Source: Saccharothrix carnea
Lineage (GTDB): Bacteria > Actinomycetota > Actinomycetes > Mycobacteriales > Pseudonocardiaceae
Assembly (NCBI RefSeq): GCF_003014735.1
Contig: NZ_PYAX01000001.1
Span: 1-64,000 of the forward strand
Reading direction: 5' to 3'
Length of the DNA: 64,000 nucleotides
Below, piece after piece: positions 14,716-24,192 of the stretch. The position numbers were made by a program, and so were the translations under genes. Position 1 is the first letter of the stretch. Every line of letters starts with the position of its first letter. The notes below the pieces were generated by a model. That model did not search any database. It was not told the DNA's origin and was given only the letters and a program-made list of their open reading frames with translations.

Positions 14716-15830
14716 ACCCGTTCGAGGAGCACGAACTCGACCAGCGGCTGACCGCGCTGGCGGGCGAGGTCGGGGCCGTCCTCGACCTCGACGCCGGGCT
14801 CGCCGCGATCCTGCCCGCCGCACCGCGCCCGGCGGCCGTGAGCGCCGCGCGACGTGATCGGGCGGGGACGACCTTGCGCGGGTTCGCGGACCGGTTCGCC
14901 GCACGGCCGCCGCACGAGCGCGTCGTCGCCCGGACCTGGCTCCCCCGCCGGGAACTGGCCGCCGCGCGGTCGTTCACCCGGCTCAGGGCCGCGGTGCTGG
15001 ACCACGACCGCGACCTCGCCCGTGCCCGCGACGTGGCGCTCACCGAGCGGATCGAGCACCGGCTGCGCGGGCACCTCTCGCCCCGCGACCTCGTCGCGCT
15101 CCGGGCCGACCTGCGGGACCGGGCCCGCGAGCTGGGCCGTGACCTGGACGACGTCCTCGACCGGGCGGTGCTGCCCGCGCTCGACCTCGGCTTCGGGCTC
15201 GACCTCGGGCAGGCCCGTGCCGCGGCCGACGACCTGGCCCGCGCGCGGGCCCTGACCACCACCGCGGACCACGCGCTGGTCCTCGCGGTGACCACCGTCG
15301 CGGACCACGCTCGCGGCCGGACGACGACTCGTGCCCGGGAACGGCTGCACGTCCTGCTCGCCGACCTCGACCTGCCGGTGCCGGGACACGACGTGGGCCC
15401 GCTGCTCCGGCGGCTGAACACCGTGCGCGCGGCGGCTCAGAACGTGGTGCTCGCCCGGGACCGGGACACGGCCGAGCTGCTCGCGGTGGTGCTCGACCAG
15501 GCCCGCGACCTGGCCCTCGACCAGGCACGGGAACGGGTCGAGGGCTCCGCCGACACGTCGGCGCGGGCGCTGGCCGACGCGCTCGCCACCGGGCCGCACG
15601 ACGACGTGGCCGACGCCGTGGACCGCATCACCGACGCCGTCACGGACGTGGTCGACGCCGACCTCGCGCACGTGCCCCTCGACGGGATCCCGCTGGAGGG
15701 CCTGCGCTGGTCCGAGCGCACCCGGTGGCACCAGGCGTGGCAGGACCGCGTCCGGCGCGGCTCGGTCGAGCTGCGGCCCGGCCTCTACGAGGTCCAGGCC
15801 GACACCGCCGACGCCGGGGCGGTCACTTGA
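14712..15830 (+). CDS. Uncharacterised Ala/Arg/Asp-rich helical protein of the sigma operon
   Basis: The product is 372 residues, with no membrane segment and long amphipathic helices rich in Ala, Leu, Asp and Arg. The GTG start overlaps the sigma gene stop (GTGA). The N-terminal end ([29 protein letters not shown]) looks like the opening of soluble anti-sigma proteins placed after ECF genes. The middle has loose repeats of 'LARARxLxxxxDHxL' type, and the C-terminal end ([25 protein letters not shown]) is distinct. The last 8 bases overlap the convergent uvrB 3' end. Position suggests control of the sigma factor; no family was recognised. Confidence 0.6.
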   Translation: MNPFEEHELDQRLTALAGEVGAVLDLDAGLAAILPAAPRPAAVSAARRDRAGTTLRGFADRFAARPPHERVVARTWLPRRELAAARSFTRLRAAVLDHDRDLARARDVALTERIEHRLRGHLSPRDLVALRADLRDRARELGRDLDDVLDRAVLPALDLGFGLDLGQARAAADDLARARALTTTADHALVLAVTTVADHARGRTTTRARERLHVLLADLDLPVPGHDVGPLLRRLNTVRAAAQNVVLARDRDTAELLAVVLDQARDLALDQARERVEGSADTSARALADALATGPHDDVADAVDRITDAVTDVVDADLAHVPLDGIPLEGLRWSERTRWHQAWQDRVRRGSVELRPGLYEVQADTADAGAVT

Positions 15831-17982
15831 CGCCGGCCGCGTCCATGCCGCGCAGCTCCTTCTTCAGGTCCTGGATCTCGTCGCGCAGCCGGGCGGCCAG
15901 CTCGAACTGCAGCTCACGGGCCGCGTTCATCATCTGGTCGGTCAGCTGCTGGACGAGGTCGGCCAGCTCGGAGCGGGCCATGGCGGTGGTGTCGCGGTCC
16001 GCCAGGACGCCCGAGCTCGCACGGCCGCCCGCACCCGGGTCCCCGGTCGGCTTCTTGCCGCGCGAGGTGTTGCGGCCGGAGCCGCCGGGGGCGATGGCGT
16101 CCTCGGCCTCGGCGTAGACCTGCTCCAGGATGTCGGTGATCTTCTTGCGCAGCGGCTGCGGGTCCAGGCCGCGTTCCTCGTTGTAGGCGACCTGCTTGGC
16201 CCGCCTGCGGTTGGTCTCGTCGATGGCGTGCCGCATCGAGTCGGTGATCCGGTCCGCGTACATGTGGACCTCGCCGGACACGTTGCGGGCCGCGCGGCCG
16301 ATCGTCTGGATCAGGCTGGTGCCCGACCGCAGGAAGCCCTCCTTGTCCGCGTCCAGGATCGCGACCAGGGAGACCTCGGGCAGGTCGAGGCCCTCGCGGA
16401 GCAGGTTGATGCCGATCAGCACGTCGTACTCGCCCAGGCGCAGCTGGCGGAGCAGCTCGACCCGGCGCAGCGTGTCGACCTCCGAGTGCAGGTAGCGGAC
16501 CCGGATGCCGAGTTCGAGCAGGTAGTCGGTCAGGTCCTCGGCCATCTTCTTGGTCAGCGTGGTGACCAGGACCCGCTCGTCCTTCTCCGCCCGCACCCGG
16601 ATCTCGTGCACCAGGTCGTCGATCTGGCCCTCGGTCGGCTTGACCACGACCTCCGGGTCGACCAGGCCGGTCGGGCGGATGACCTGCTCGACGAACTCGC
16701 CGCCGGTCTGGCCCATCTCGTACGGGCCGGGCGTGGCCGACAGGTAGACGGTCTGGCCGATCCGGTCGGCGAACTCCTCCCACGTCAGCGGGCGGTTGTC
16801 CAGGGCGCTGGGCAGGCGGAACCCGTGGTCCACCAGGTTGCGCTTGCGCGACGCGTCGCCCTCGTACATGCCGCCGATCTGCGGCACCGTCACGTGCGAC
16901 TCGTCGATGACCAGCAGGAAGTCGTCCGGGAAGTAGTCGATCAGGGTGGCGGGCGCGGTGCCCGGACCGCGGTCGTCGATGTGGCGCGAGTAGTTCTCGA
17001 TGCCGTTGCAGAAGCCGACCTGGCGCATCATCTCGATGTCGTACGACGTGCGCATGCGCAGCCGCTGGGCCTCCAGGAGCTTGCCCTGCCGCTCCAGCGC
17101 GGCCAGCCGGTCGGCCAGCTCCGCCTCGATGTTGCGGATCGCCTTCTCCATCCGCTCCGGACCCGCCACGTAGTGGGTGGCCGGGAAGATGCGCAGCTCG
17201 TCGACCTCCTTGACCACGTCACCGGTCAGGGGGTGCAGGTAGTAGAGCTTGTCGATCTCGTCACCGAAGAACTCGACCCGCAGCGCCAGCTCCTCGTACG
17301 CCGGGATGATCTCCACCGTGTCGCCGCGCACGCGGAACGTGCCGCGGTTGAACGCGATGTCGTTGCGCGTGTACTGGACGTCGACCAGGGCGCGCAGCAG
17401 CAGGTCGCGCTCGACCTCGGCGCCCACCTCCAGCTTGATCGACCGGTCCAGGTACGACTGCGGCGTGCCGAGGCCGTAGATGCACGACACGGACGCGACC
17501 ACGATCACGTCACGCCTGGTGAGCAGGCTCATCGTGGCCGAGTGGCGCAGCCGCTCGACGTCCTCGTTGATCGAGGAGTCCTTCTCGATGTAGGTGTCGG
17601 TCTGCGGGATGTACGCCTCGGGCTGGTAGTAGTCGTAGTAGCTGACGAAGTACTCCACCGCGTTGTCCGGGAAGAACCCCTTCAGCTCGTTCGCCAGCTG
17701 CGCGGCCAGCGTCTTGTTCGGCGCCATCACCAGCGTGGGCCGCTGCACCTTCTCCACCAGCCACGCCGTGGTGGCCGACTTGCCGGTGCCGGTCGCGCCG
17801 AGCAGCACGACGTCCTTCTCCCCGCCGCGGACGCGCCGTTCGAGCTCCGCGATCGCCGCGGGCTGGTCGCCCGCCGGCTGGTAGTCGCTGACCACGCGGA
17901 ACTTCCCGTCGGTGCGGGGGATGTCACCGACGGGACGATGCGACGAGTGCGCCTTGACCGGGATCTCGGTTGGGAAAGCCAC
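15823..17982 (-). CDS. uvrB: Excinuclease ABC subunit UvrB
   Basis: The product is 719 residues and is the damage-verifying subunit of nucleotide excision repair, working with UvrA and UvrC. Visible motifs include Walker A in '[17 protein letters not shown]', the beta-hairpin '[21 protein letters not shown]', the DEAD-box-like '[21 protein letters not shown]', '[12 protein letters not shown]', '[29 protein letters not shown]' and 'QTIGRAARN', plus a C-terminal UVR domain ([28 protein letters not shown]). The GTG at 17982 is chosen because a TACCGT -10 box lies 7 bases upstream; a TTG at 18012 would give 10 more residues. The gene lies in the conserved polA-rpsA-coaE-uvrB neighbourhood. Confidence 0.98.
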   Translation of the reverse strand: MAFPTEIPVKAHSSHRPVGDIPRTDGKFRVVSDYQPAGDQPAAIAELERRVRGGEKDVVLLGATGTGKSATTAWLVEKVQRPTLVMAPNKTLAAQLANELKGFFPDNAVEYFVSYYDYYQPEAYIPQTDTYIEKDSSINEDVERLRHSATMSLLTRRDVIVVASVSCIYGLGTPQSYLDRSIKLEVGAEVERDLLLRALVDVQYTRNDIAFNRGTFRVRGDTVEIIPAYEELALRVEFFGDEIDKLYYLHPLTGDVVKEVDELRIFPATHYVAGPERMEKAIRNIEAELADRLAALERQGKLLEAQRLRMRTSYDIEMMRQVGFCNGIENYSRHIDDRGPGTAPATLIDYFPDDFLLVIDESHVTVPQIGGMYEGDASRKRNLVDHGFRLPSALDNRPLTWEEFADRIGQTVYLSATPGPYEMGQTGGEFVEQVIRPTGLVDPEVVVKPTEGQIDDLVHEIRVRAEKDERVLVTTLTKKMAEDLTDYLLELGIRVRYLHSEVDTLRRVELLRQLRLGEYDVLIGINLLREGLDLPEVSLVAILDADKEGFLRSGTSLIQTIGRAARNVSGEVHMYADRITDSMRHAIDETNRRRAKQVAYNEERGLDPQPLRKKITDILEQVYAEAEDAIAPGGSGRNTSRGKKPTGDPGAGGRASSGVLADRDTTAMARSELADLVQQLTDQMMNAARELQFELAARLRDEIQDLKKELRGMDAAGVK

Positions 17983-17989
17983 GGGTACG

Positions 17990-17995
17990 ACGGTA
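17990..17995 (-). promoter_or_regulatory. -10 box, leaderless promoter of uvrB
   Basis: TACCGT (minus strand) lies 7 bases before the GTG at 17982 and there is no ribosome-binding site. Confidence 0.5.
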
Positions 17996-18044
17996 CGCCG
18001 GGGGTACGACAAATTCCGATCCGGCCCAGGTCAGGGGCGAGAGA

Positions 18045-19343
18045 TCAGCAGTTGCAGTCGCAGCCGCAGCAGTCGCAGTTGCAGTCGCAGTTCGGGCCGC
18101 AGTCGCAGTTGCACCACGCCTCGCGCGGCTTGCCGCTGAACGGGCCGGGGTACGGGTCGCGACAGCAGTACTGGCAGGTGCCGCACTGGTAGAGCACGGC
18201 CAGGCAGCCCAGGAACGCGCCGCGGGTCACCGGCGGCTGCTTCAACTTGGGCCAGCACCACAGGCCGCTGCCGGGAGGGGGCGGCTCGTTGCCGCGCCGG
18301 CCCTTCTTGCCGCCCTTGGGCGGGTCCGGCGGACCGACGTGGCCGGGTGCAGACGGCGGCGGTACCGGGCCGGGAGGCGGCACGGTGCCGTGGAAGCCGG
18401 GTTGGCCGTGCGGTTGGGCGGGCGGCGGGTACATGCCCGGCGCGGGTTGCCAGCCGGGCGGCGGGGGTGGCGTGTGCGAGTGGGGCGCGTGCGTGTGGGG
18501 GTCGCCGAACGCGCGGCGGATCGACTCCTGGACCTCGTGCACCAGGAGCACGTGGACGAGGCGGTCGTCGGCGAACTCGACTTCCTCCATCGCGAGCTTG
18601 ATGCCCAGGGCGGCGTCCTGGCACAGCCGCCGGGCCTCGTCGAGCGTCGTGCCGGTGGCGACGAGCGGGTTCCAGGCGCCGGAAGCGCGGTCGGCGTCCA
18701 GGTCCTCCACGGCGTCCAGCAGGTGCGCCAGGCGGCCGAACAGCCGTCCCACCTCGCGCAGCGGTCCGGCGTTCGCCGGACGACCGGCCAGCACGGCGGT
18801 CTGCGCCACGGCCTCGCCCGCGGCCGTCTCGGTCGGCTCGGTCACCGCCAGCACCGACGAGCCGAGGCCCGCCGAGGCCTCCACCGCCGACTGCCGCCGC
18901 ACGGCGTCCACCAGCACCGCGGTGTCGAAGCCCAGGTCGAGGCCCGTTTCCGAGGCCTGGGCCGCCCACCGCCGCGCCACCTGCCTGCCCACGCCGCGCA
19001 TCGGCGCCCGCGCGAACACGCCGTCACCGTCGGACACGTGGTCGCCGACCTTCGCCGACGCCAGCACCAGGGACACCGAGGCGGCCAGGCGCGCGCCCGT
19101 GCCCACGGCGACGTCCGCGGACTGCATGCCACGCAACGCGCACGGCCCGGCGGTGCGCCGCGACCGGCCCACCTGCGCCTCGACCAGCGCGGAGATGACC
19201 AGGCCGTCATAGTTGGTGACCACGCGGGCGAGGTGGCCGTGGTCGTCGCGCAGCGCCAGGCACAGCCCGCACAGGTGGGCGAGCCACGATTCACGCAGTT
19301 CAGGGCCCAGGCGGTTGCGGCAGGGGCGGATGATGCCGAACAT
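18045..19343 (-). CDS. DUF5685 family protein with Pro-rich linker and Cys-x-Cys tail
   Basis: The product is 432 residues. Residues 1-290 match the actinobacterial DUF5685 pattern: 'MFGIIRPCRNRLGPELRESWLAHLCGLCLALRDDHG' with a Cys pair, and 'RLAHLLDAVEDLDADRASGAWNPL', whose Asp-rich helix recalls an isoprenyl-synthase-like helical fold. A Pro/Gly-rich linker (about 290-355) leads to a region with many Cys, ending in 22 residues with 11 Cys in CNC/CDC units. This tail suggests metal binding. A TACTCT -10 box 7 bases before the ATG suggests a leaderless mRNA. The function of the family is not known to me. Confidence 0.75.
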   Translation of the reverse strand: MFGIIRPCRNRLGPELRESWLAHLCGLCLALRDDHGHLARVVTNYDGLVISALVEAQVGRSRRTAGPCALRGMQSADVAVGTGARLAASVSLVLASAKVGDHVSDGDGVFARAPMRGVGRQVARRWAAQASETGLDLGFDTAVLVDAVRRQSAVEASAGLGSSVLAVTEPTETAAGEAVAQTAVLAGRPANAGPLREVGRLFGRLAHLLDAVEDLDADRASGAWNPLVATGTTLDEARRLCQDAALGIKLAMEEVEFADDRLVHVLLVHEVQESIRRAFGDPHTHAPHSHTPPPPPGWQPAPGMYPPPAQPHGQPGFHGTVPPPGPVPPPSAPGHVGPPDPPKGGKKGRRGNEPPPPGSGLWCWPKLKQPPVTRGAFLGCLAVLYQCGTCQYCCRDPYPGPFSGKPREAWCNCDCGPNCDCNCDCCGCDCNC

Positions 19344-19350
19344 GGCCGGA

Positions 19351-19356
19351 AGAGTA
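19351..19356 (-). promoter_or_regulatory. -10 box, leaderless promoter of the DUF5685 gene
   Basis: TACTCT (minus strand) lies 7 bases before the ATG at 19343. Confidence 0.5.
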
Positions 19357-19400
19357 GGCGATCATCCTGCTTTCGGGTGACGCAAAGGAGACTTTTGCCG

Positions 19401-19919
19401 GTGTCGCCGCACATCCACCCGCCGAAGATCGAGTACTTCGACCTCGACGCGAAGAGCAACACCGATCCCAAGGGCCACCTGCGCGGGGTCGAGGAGTACC
19501 GGCTGACCCGGCACGGCCTCTACATGTTCCGCCCGGTGCCCGGCCACCCGCACCTGTCGCACTTCGAGTCGTGGCTGCTGCCCGCGCACGGCCTGCGCGT
19601 CACCCGGCAGTCCTGGCACCCGGGCCACGAGCGCGACTACGACCTGTACGTGGACGTGGTCGAGATCAGTTCGAGCGGCTCGGTGTGGAAGACCGTCGAC
19701 CTGTACCTGGACCTGGTGGTGCGCACGGGCCGCAGCGTGACCGTGCTGGACACCGACGAGCTGCTGACCGCGCTCGACCACGGGCTCATCCAGGCCGACC
19801 GGGCGCAGTGGGCCCTGGAGACGACCTACCGCGCCGTCGCGGGCATCGCCGCCCACGGGCACGACGCGGTGCGCTGGCTCGCGGCCCAGGGAACGATCAC
19901 CACCTGGCGTCGGCGGTAA
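19401..19919 (+). CDS. DUF402 domain protein
   Basis: The product is 172 residues. DUF402 (FomD-like) proteins are metal-dependent hydrolases of nucleoside phosphates or nucleotidyl conjugates. The typical core is 'YDLYVDVVEISSSGSVWKTVDLYLDLVVRTGRSVTVLDTDELLTALDHGLI' at about 80-130, and Asp/Glu residues in it would hold the metal. The C-terminal helix 'AVAGIAAHGHDAVRWLAAQG' completes the domain. The GTG at 19401 is preceded by AAAGGAG with a 10-base spacer. It is followed by a diverged paralogue. Cellular role unassigned. Confidence 0.75.
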   Translation: MSPHIHPPKIEYFDLDAKSNTDPKGHLRGVEEYRLTRHGLYMFRPVPGHPHLSHFESWLLPAHGLRVTRQSWHPGHERDYDLYVDVVEISSSGSVWKTVDLYLDLVVRTGRSVTVLDTDELLTALDHGLIQADRAQWALETTYRAVAGIAAHGHDAVRWLAAQGTITTWRRR

Positions 19920-20041
19920 TACAGAGGGTCACACTTGCAGGTCAACCGCCATCCGTGTCCGTCACCTGATAGAGACCGCTTCCAACACAGACCGTGATGT
20001 AACGAATCAAACCTGATAGTTACCAAGGACACATCTGCGTC

Positions 20042-20047
20042 TACCCT
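20042..20047 (+). promoter_or_regulatory. -10 box, near-leaderless promoter
   Basis: TACCCT lies 8 bases before the GTG at 20056, at the end of an AT-richer spacer (19920-20041). No ribosome-binding site is visible. Confidence 0.5.
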
Positions 20048-20055
20048 CGGGTCGC

Positions 20056-20574
20056 GTGGGAGCGGTCATCACACCTCAGCTCGTCGACGTGGTCGACACC
20101 GTCAGCGCAGTTCGCAGCTACTCCAGCGGCATGTCGCGGCACCTGTCCACGTGTCGGGTGGAGCCGTGGGGACTGCGGCTGGAGTGCCCGACGCCGGAGG
20201 ACCCGTTCTCCGATTCGGAGGTCACCTGGTTGATGCCCTCGCTCGGACTCCGGCTCACCCACCAGCGACCCCGGTCCAGGCACGCGCGCAGCGGACCCAG
20301 CGTGCTCAGCGCGGTCCGCGTGCAGCGCGACGGCCGCGCGTGGCGCACCACCGACCTGCTGCTCGGCCTGGCCGTGCCGGGTGGCACGACCGCGCGGATC
20401 GTGCGCTGCGAGGAGTTCGCCGCCGCGGTCGCCGGACGTGTCCTCGGGCCGGGTGACGCCGACCAGGCGCTGCGCATCGTGCACCGCACCCTGGAAGAGG
20501 TCAGCCTGCACCGGCACGACCTCGGCTCGTGGCTGACCCACCGGGGCATCTACGACGCCTGGCCGTCCCTGTAG
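20056..20574 (+). CDS. Diverged DUF402-like protein
   Basis: The product is 172 residues, the same length as the upstream DUF402 protein. The C-terminal halves align: 'GRAWRTTDLLLGLAVPGGTTARIVRCEEFAAAVAGRVLGPGDADQALRIVHRTLEEVSLHRHDLGSWLTHRGI' follows the same order of Trp-Lys/Arg-Thr-x-Asp-Leu, hydrophobic strands and final helix. The N-terminal half differs, and several acidic residues of the DUF402 core are replaced, so catalysis may be lost. The last 25 bases overlap the 3' end of coaE on the other strand. It is probably an old tandem duplicate. Confidence 0.6.
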   Translation: MGAVITPQLVDVVDTVSAVRSYSSGMSRHLSTCRVEPWGLRLECPTPEDPFSDSEVTWLMPSLGLRLTHQRPRSRHARSGPSVLSAVRVQRDGRAWRTTDLLLGLAVPGGTTARIVRCEEFAAAVAGRVLGPGDADQALRIVHRTLEEVSLHRHDLGSWLTHRGIYDAWPSL

Positions 20575-21725
20575 AAGGCGTCCACGCGCGCGGTCGCCGT
20601 TTCCATCCACGGCTCTTTCGCGTCGCCGTAGGCGAACCCCTCCGCGTCACCCCTGTGCTTCTCCGACAGCTCCAACTTCATCGCCGCGTACTCGTCCCGC
20701 GCCGCCGCGTCCGCCCGCAGCCAGTCTCGGAACCGGATCGCCCAGTTCCAGGCCGGCCCGCCCTCCACCCGGACGTGCAGGTTGACCCGCCGTCCCGGGT
20801 CCGCGCCCGCGTGCAGCCGCTTGAGCCAGTTCTCCTGCGTGTCGTCCTCGTACCGCACGGCGTCCTCGGCAACGCCCCGGCCCGGGAAGCCCGCCTGCGT
20901 CAACGCCTCCTCCAGCTCGGCGGCCTCGTCCAGCGACTCCACGCCCAGCTGGAAGTCCAGCACGTCCTTCGCGGCGAGACCGGGCACGGCCGTGGAGCCG
21001 ATGTGCTCGACCGTGCGGCCACCGGCGGCGAGCCGGATCCGGGCGGCGACCCGGGTCGCCTGCACGGGCCACGTCTCGTCGTACGGCACCACGATCGGCG
21101 GACCGGCGGCGTAGCGGCGCAACCGGATGTTCGACTCGTACCGCACCAGCCGGTCCGCCCACAGCGCGTCCACCTGCGCCAACACCAGGTCGGGCGTGCC
21201 GGAGTTGTCCAGCCACACGTCGGCCACGGCCCGGCGGCGCTCGTCGTCGGCCTGCGCGGCGATGCGCCGGCGCGCGTCCTCCTCGGCCACGCCGCGGTCG
21301 CGCAGCCGGACCAGGCGCTCGTCCAGGTCCGCGTGCACGATCACCACCAGGTGGTACAGCGGCGCCATGTCCTTCTCCACCAGCAACGGGACGTCGTGCA
21401 CGACGATCGCGTCCTCGGGCGCGGCGGCGATCAGCTCGCCCGTGCGGGCCGCGATCCGCGGGTGCGTGATGCCGTTGAGCGTGGCCAGGGCCTGCTCGTC
21501 GCCGAACACCTTCGCCGCGAGCGCGGGCCGGTTGAGCGCGCCGTCCGGGCCGAGGACCTCCGCACCGAACGCCGCCACCACCTCCCGCAACCCGTCGGTG
21601 CCGGGTTCGACCACCTCACGGGCCAGCCGGTCGGCGTCGATCACCACCGCGCCGTGCTCGGCGAGCCTGCCCGCCACCGTCGACTTGCCCGAACCGATGC
21701 CCCCGGAGAGCCCCACTCGCAACAT
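20550..21725 (-). CDS. coaE: Dephospho-CoA kinase with C-terminal GrpB domain
   Basis: The product is 391 residues. Residues 1-200 form dephospho-CoA kinase, the last step of coenzyme A synthesis, with the P loop 'GLSGGIGSGKSTVAG', 'DADRLAREVVEPG', 'THPRIAAR' and the lid 'RDRGVAEEDARRRIAAQ'. Residues 215-385 form a GrpB/UPF0157 nucleotidyltransferase-like domain (VEHIGSTAVPGLAAKDVLDFQLGV, RVNLHVRVEGGPAWNWAIRFRDWLR). The same two-domain form occurs in mycobacteria. The ATG at 21725 opens with the kinase motif. It sits between uvrB and rpsA as in other actinobacteria. Confidence 0.96.
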   Translation of the reverse strand: MLRVGLSGGIGSGKSTVAGRLAEHGAVVIDADRLAREVVEPGTDGLREVVAAFGAEVLGPDGALNRPALAAKVFGDEQALATLNGITHPRIAARTGELIAAAPEDAIVVHDVPLLVEKDMAPLYHLVVIVHADLDERLVRLRDRGVAEEDARRRIAAQADDERRRAVADVWLDNSGTPDLVLAQVDALWADRLVRYESNIRLRRYAAGPPIVVPYDETWPVQATRVAARIRLAAGGRTVEHIGSTAVPGLAAKDVLDFQLGVESLDEAAELEEALTQAGFPGRGVAEDAVRYEDDTQENWLKRLHAGADPGRRVNLHVRVEGGPAWNWAIRFRDWLRADAAARDEYAAMKLELSEKHRGDAEGFAYGDAKEPWMETATARVDAFYRDGQAS

Positions 21726-21753
21726 GGCGTCCAGCCTGCCATGCGAACGATCT

Positions 21754-22368
21754 TCAGGCTCCTTCGACAGGCGTCATCGCCTGCTGGGCCAGCGCCGCCA
21801 GGAAACCGGCGATCGCGTCGTCCGGCAGCACGCCGAGCTTCGCCCGGGCCACGAACGTGGTCTTGCCCAGCGAACCCATGACGAGCCGCTCGTCCTTCGT
21901 GCTGACGAACTGGCCCTTCTTCTTGCCCACGTCGACCTCGCGGACCGTCGCGCCTTCCTGGCGTTCGGCGGTCACGCTCTCCTCGACCCGGGCGGCGGCG
22001 GTGGGCGCGTCGGTGTAGGCGGCCAGGCCGATGATGACCGGCGCGGCGGCGATGGGCTTGCGCTCGGGCACGGCGTAGTAGCAGTCGATCTTCCCGGTGC
22101 GGCCCAGCGACGGCTCCGGGATGCCGATGATGGTCTTCAGCTCACCGGGCAGCTCGCGGCCGAGCTTCTGGTGGAACAGCTCGACCGGGACGACCAGCTC
22201 GCAGTCGTCCGGGATCGGGCGATCCACCATCTGCGGCACCCGGCTGATCGTGGTGGGCGGCAGGATCGTCGGGATCTGCGGCTGGGCGACGGGCTGCGGC
22301 TGCACGGCGGCGCAACCCGCGCACACCAGCACCACCATCGCCGCCAACACCGTCGCCCGCATGCTCAT
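21754..22368 (-). CDS. Putative secreted lipoprotein
   Basis: The product is 204 residues with a lipoprotein signal: a short basic start, a hydrophobic core (TVLAAMVVLVCAGC) and the lipid-acceptor Cys at about residue 19. A Pro/Gln-rich spacer follows. The mature part (residues 45-200) has two Cys (DDCELVV, KIDCYY) and resembles small actinobacterial DUF3558-type lipoproteins, though this is only a general likeness. TAAGTT 9 bases upstream of the ATG may be its -10 box. It lies between rpsA and coaE and has no visible functional link to them. Confidence 0.7.
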   Translation of the reverse strand: MSMRATVLAAMVVLVCAGCAAVQPQPVAQPQIPTILPPTTISRVPQMVDRPIPDDCELVVPVELFHQKLGRELPGELKTIIGIPEPSLGRTGKIDCYYAVPERKPIAAAPVIIGLAAYTDAPTAAARVEESVTAERQEGATVREVDVGKKKGQFVSTKDERLVMGSLGKTTFVARAKLGVLPDDAIAGFLAALAQQAMTPVEGA

Positions 22369-22417
22369 AGCATTCTCAACTTAGCGCACGGCCACCCCAA
22401 CTCACCCCCGAAGGAGT

Positions 22418-22469
22418 GAACGACGATCGCCCCCCGCCCGAAGTGGGCGAGGGGCGACCGGTGTCGTTC
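22418..22469 (-). terminator. rpsA terminator hairpin
   Basis: A G/C stem (TCGCCCC...CGCCC at 22427-22439 with GGGCGAGGGGCGA at 22445-22457) is extended by an outer GAACGAC/GTCGTTC pairing at 22418-22424 and 22463-22469. It lies 35 bases after the rpsA stop. Confidence 0.65.
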
Positions 22470-22503
22470 AGTCAGCCAGCGAGGATCCGCCGACCGGTGC
22501 TGC

Positions 22504-24000
22504 TCAGGCGCCGCCCGACAGCTTCTCGCGCAGCGCGGCCAGCTGCTCGTCGCTGGCCAGCGTGCCACCGGCCTGAGCCGGGGCGCCCGTGCTGGACGAC
22601 GACGCGGCGGCCGGGGCCTCGCCACCGGACGAGTAGTTCGTCTCGCCCGCGGCCTCTTCCTCGGCGGCAGCGGCCTTGGCGACCTGCTTCATGTGGGCCT
22701 CGTAGCGCGTGTGGGCCTCGGCGTACTGCCGCTCCCACTCCTCGCGCTGCTTGTCGAAGCCTTCCTGCCACTCCTGGGTCTCCGGGTCGAAGCCCTCGGG
22801 GTAGATGTAGTTGCCCTGGTCGTCGTACTCGGCGGCCATGCCGTACTGGGTCGGGTCGAACTCGGAGTCGACCGTGAAGCCCTCGTTGGCCTGCTTGAGC
22901 GACAGCGAGATGCGGCGGCGGTCCAGGTCGATGTCGATGACCTTGACCATGACGTCGTCGCCGACCTGCACGACCTGCTCCGGGATCTCGACGTGGCGCT
23001 CGGCCAGCTCGGAGATGTGGACCAGGCCCTCGATGCCCTCGTCCACCCGGACGAACGCGCCGAACGGGACCAGCTTGGTGACCTTGCCCGGCACGATCTG
23101 GCCGATCGCGTGGGTGCGGGCGAACTGGCGCCACGGGTCTTCCTGCGTCGCCTTGAGCGACAGCGACACGCGCTCGCGCTCCATGTCGACGTCCAGGACC
23201 TCGACCGTGACCTCCTGGCCGACCTCGACGACCTCGGACGGGTGGTCGATGTGCTTCCAGGACAGCTCCGAGACGTGCACCAGGCCGTCCACGCCACCCA
23301 GGTCCACGAAGGCACCGAAGTTGACGATGGAGGACACGACGCCCTTGCGGACCTGGCCCTTCTGCAGCTGGTTGAGGAACTCGCTGCGGACCTCGGACTG
23401 GGTCTGCTCCAGCCACGCGCGGCGGGACAGGACCACGTTGTTGCGGTTCTTGTCCAGCTCGATGATCTTGGCTTCGAGCTCGCGGCCGACGTACGGCTGC
23501 AGGTCGCGGACGCGACGCATCTCGACGAGGGAGGCGGGCAGGAAGCCGCGCAGGCCGATGTCCAGGATGAGGCCGCCCTTGACGACCTCGATGACCGTGC
23601 CCTTGACGGGCTCGTCCTTCTCCTTGAGGGCCTCGATGGTGCCCCAGGCGCGCTCGTACTGGGCGCGCTTCTTGGAGAGGATCAGCCGACCTTCCTTGTC
23701 CTCCTTCTGGAGAACAAGAGCCTCGACCTCGTCACCGACCTTGACGACCTCGTTCGGGTCGACGTCGTGCTTGATCGACAACTCGCGCGAGGGGATGACG
23801 CCCTCGGTCTTGTAGCCGATGTCGAGCAGGACCTCGTCCCGGTCGACCTTGACGATGGTGCCCTCGACGATATCGCCATCGTTGAAGTACTTGATCGTCT
23901 TGTCGATGGCGGCGAGGAAGTCCTCCTCCGTCCCGATATCGTTGATAGCGACCTGCTTCGGCGCAGCGGCAACCGGGACAGTGGTGGTGTCGGTGGACAT
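22504..24000 (-). CDS. rpsA: 30S ribosomal protein S1
   Basis: The product is 498 residues. It helps recruit mRNA to the 30S subunit. Four S1 RNA-binding domains are visible, starting near residue 40 (GDIVEGTIVKVDRDEVLLDIGYKTEGVIP), 122 (GTVIEVVKGGLILDIGLRGFLPASL), 215 (GVVSSIVNFGAFVDLGGVDGLVHVSELSW) and 300 (GKVTKLVPFGAFVRVDEGIEGLVHISEL). The tail of about 100 residues is acidic and Ala/Ser-rich, typical of actinobacterial S1. The ATG at 24000 has no strong ribosome-binding site close by. The gene lies upstream of coaE as in mycobacteria, but polA is 12.6 kb away. Confidence 0.98.
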   Translation of the reverse strand: MSTDTTTVPVAAAPKQVAINDIGTEEDFLAAIDKTIKYFNDGDIVEGTIVKVDRDEVLLDIGYKTEGVIPSRELSIKHDVDPNEVVKVGDEVEALVLQKEDKEGRLILSKKRAQYERAWGTIEALKEKDEPVKGTVIEVVKGGLILDIGLRGFLPASLVEMRRVRDLQPYVGRELEAKIIELDKNRNNVVLSRRAWLEQTQSEVRSEFLNQLQKGQVRKGVVSSIVNFGAFVDLGGVDGLVHVSELSWKHIDHPSEVVEVGQEVTVEVLDVDMERERVSLSLKATQEDPWRQFARTHAIGQIVPGKVTKLVPFGAFVRVDEGIEGLVHISELAERHVEIPEQVVQVGDDVMVKVIDIDLDRRRISLSLKQANEGFTVDSEFDPTQYGMAAEYDDQGNYIYPEGFDPETQEWQEGFDKQREEWERQYAEAHTRYEAHMKQVAKAAAAEEEAAGETNYSSGGEAPAAASSSSTGAPAQAGGTLASDEQLAALREKLSGGA

Positions 24001-24192
24001 TAGGTAGGTGGCTCCGGTACGGATTGGGGTTTGTGGCCTGCGGGTTCAACGCTTGCGCGACAGGGCCCGCCCCACCGAGAAGACCGACTCACCAGGTGAT
24101 CACCGATCAGGACAGCGCGAACCCACTACGCGGGCGATATCGTACGCGGCTTCGAGCCCGCCGGGCAAACCGGCACCCTTGAATGGAGCAGT

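Noticed and set aside
16228..18192. Long plus-strand frame opposite uvrB
   Set aside because: It is a shadow of uvrB with repetitive Val/Gln/Asp/Arg composition.
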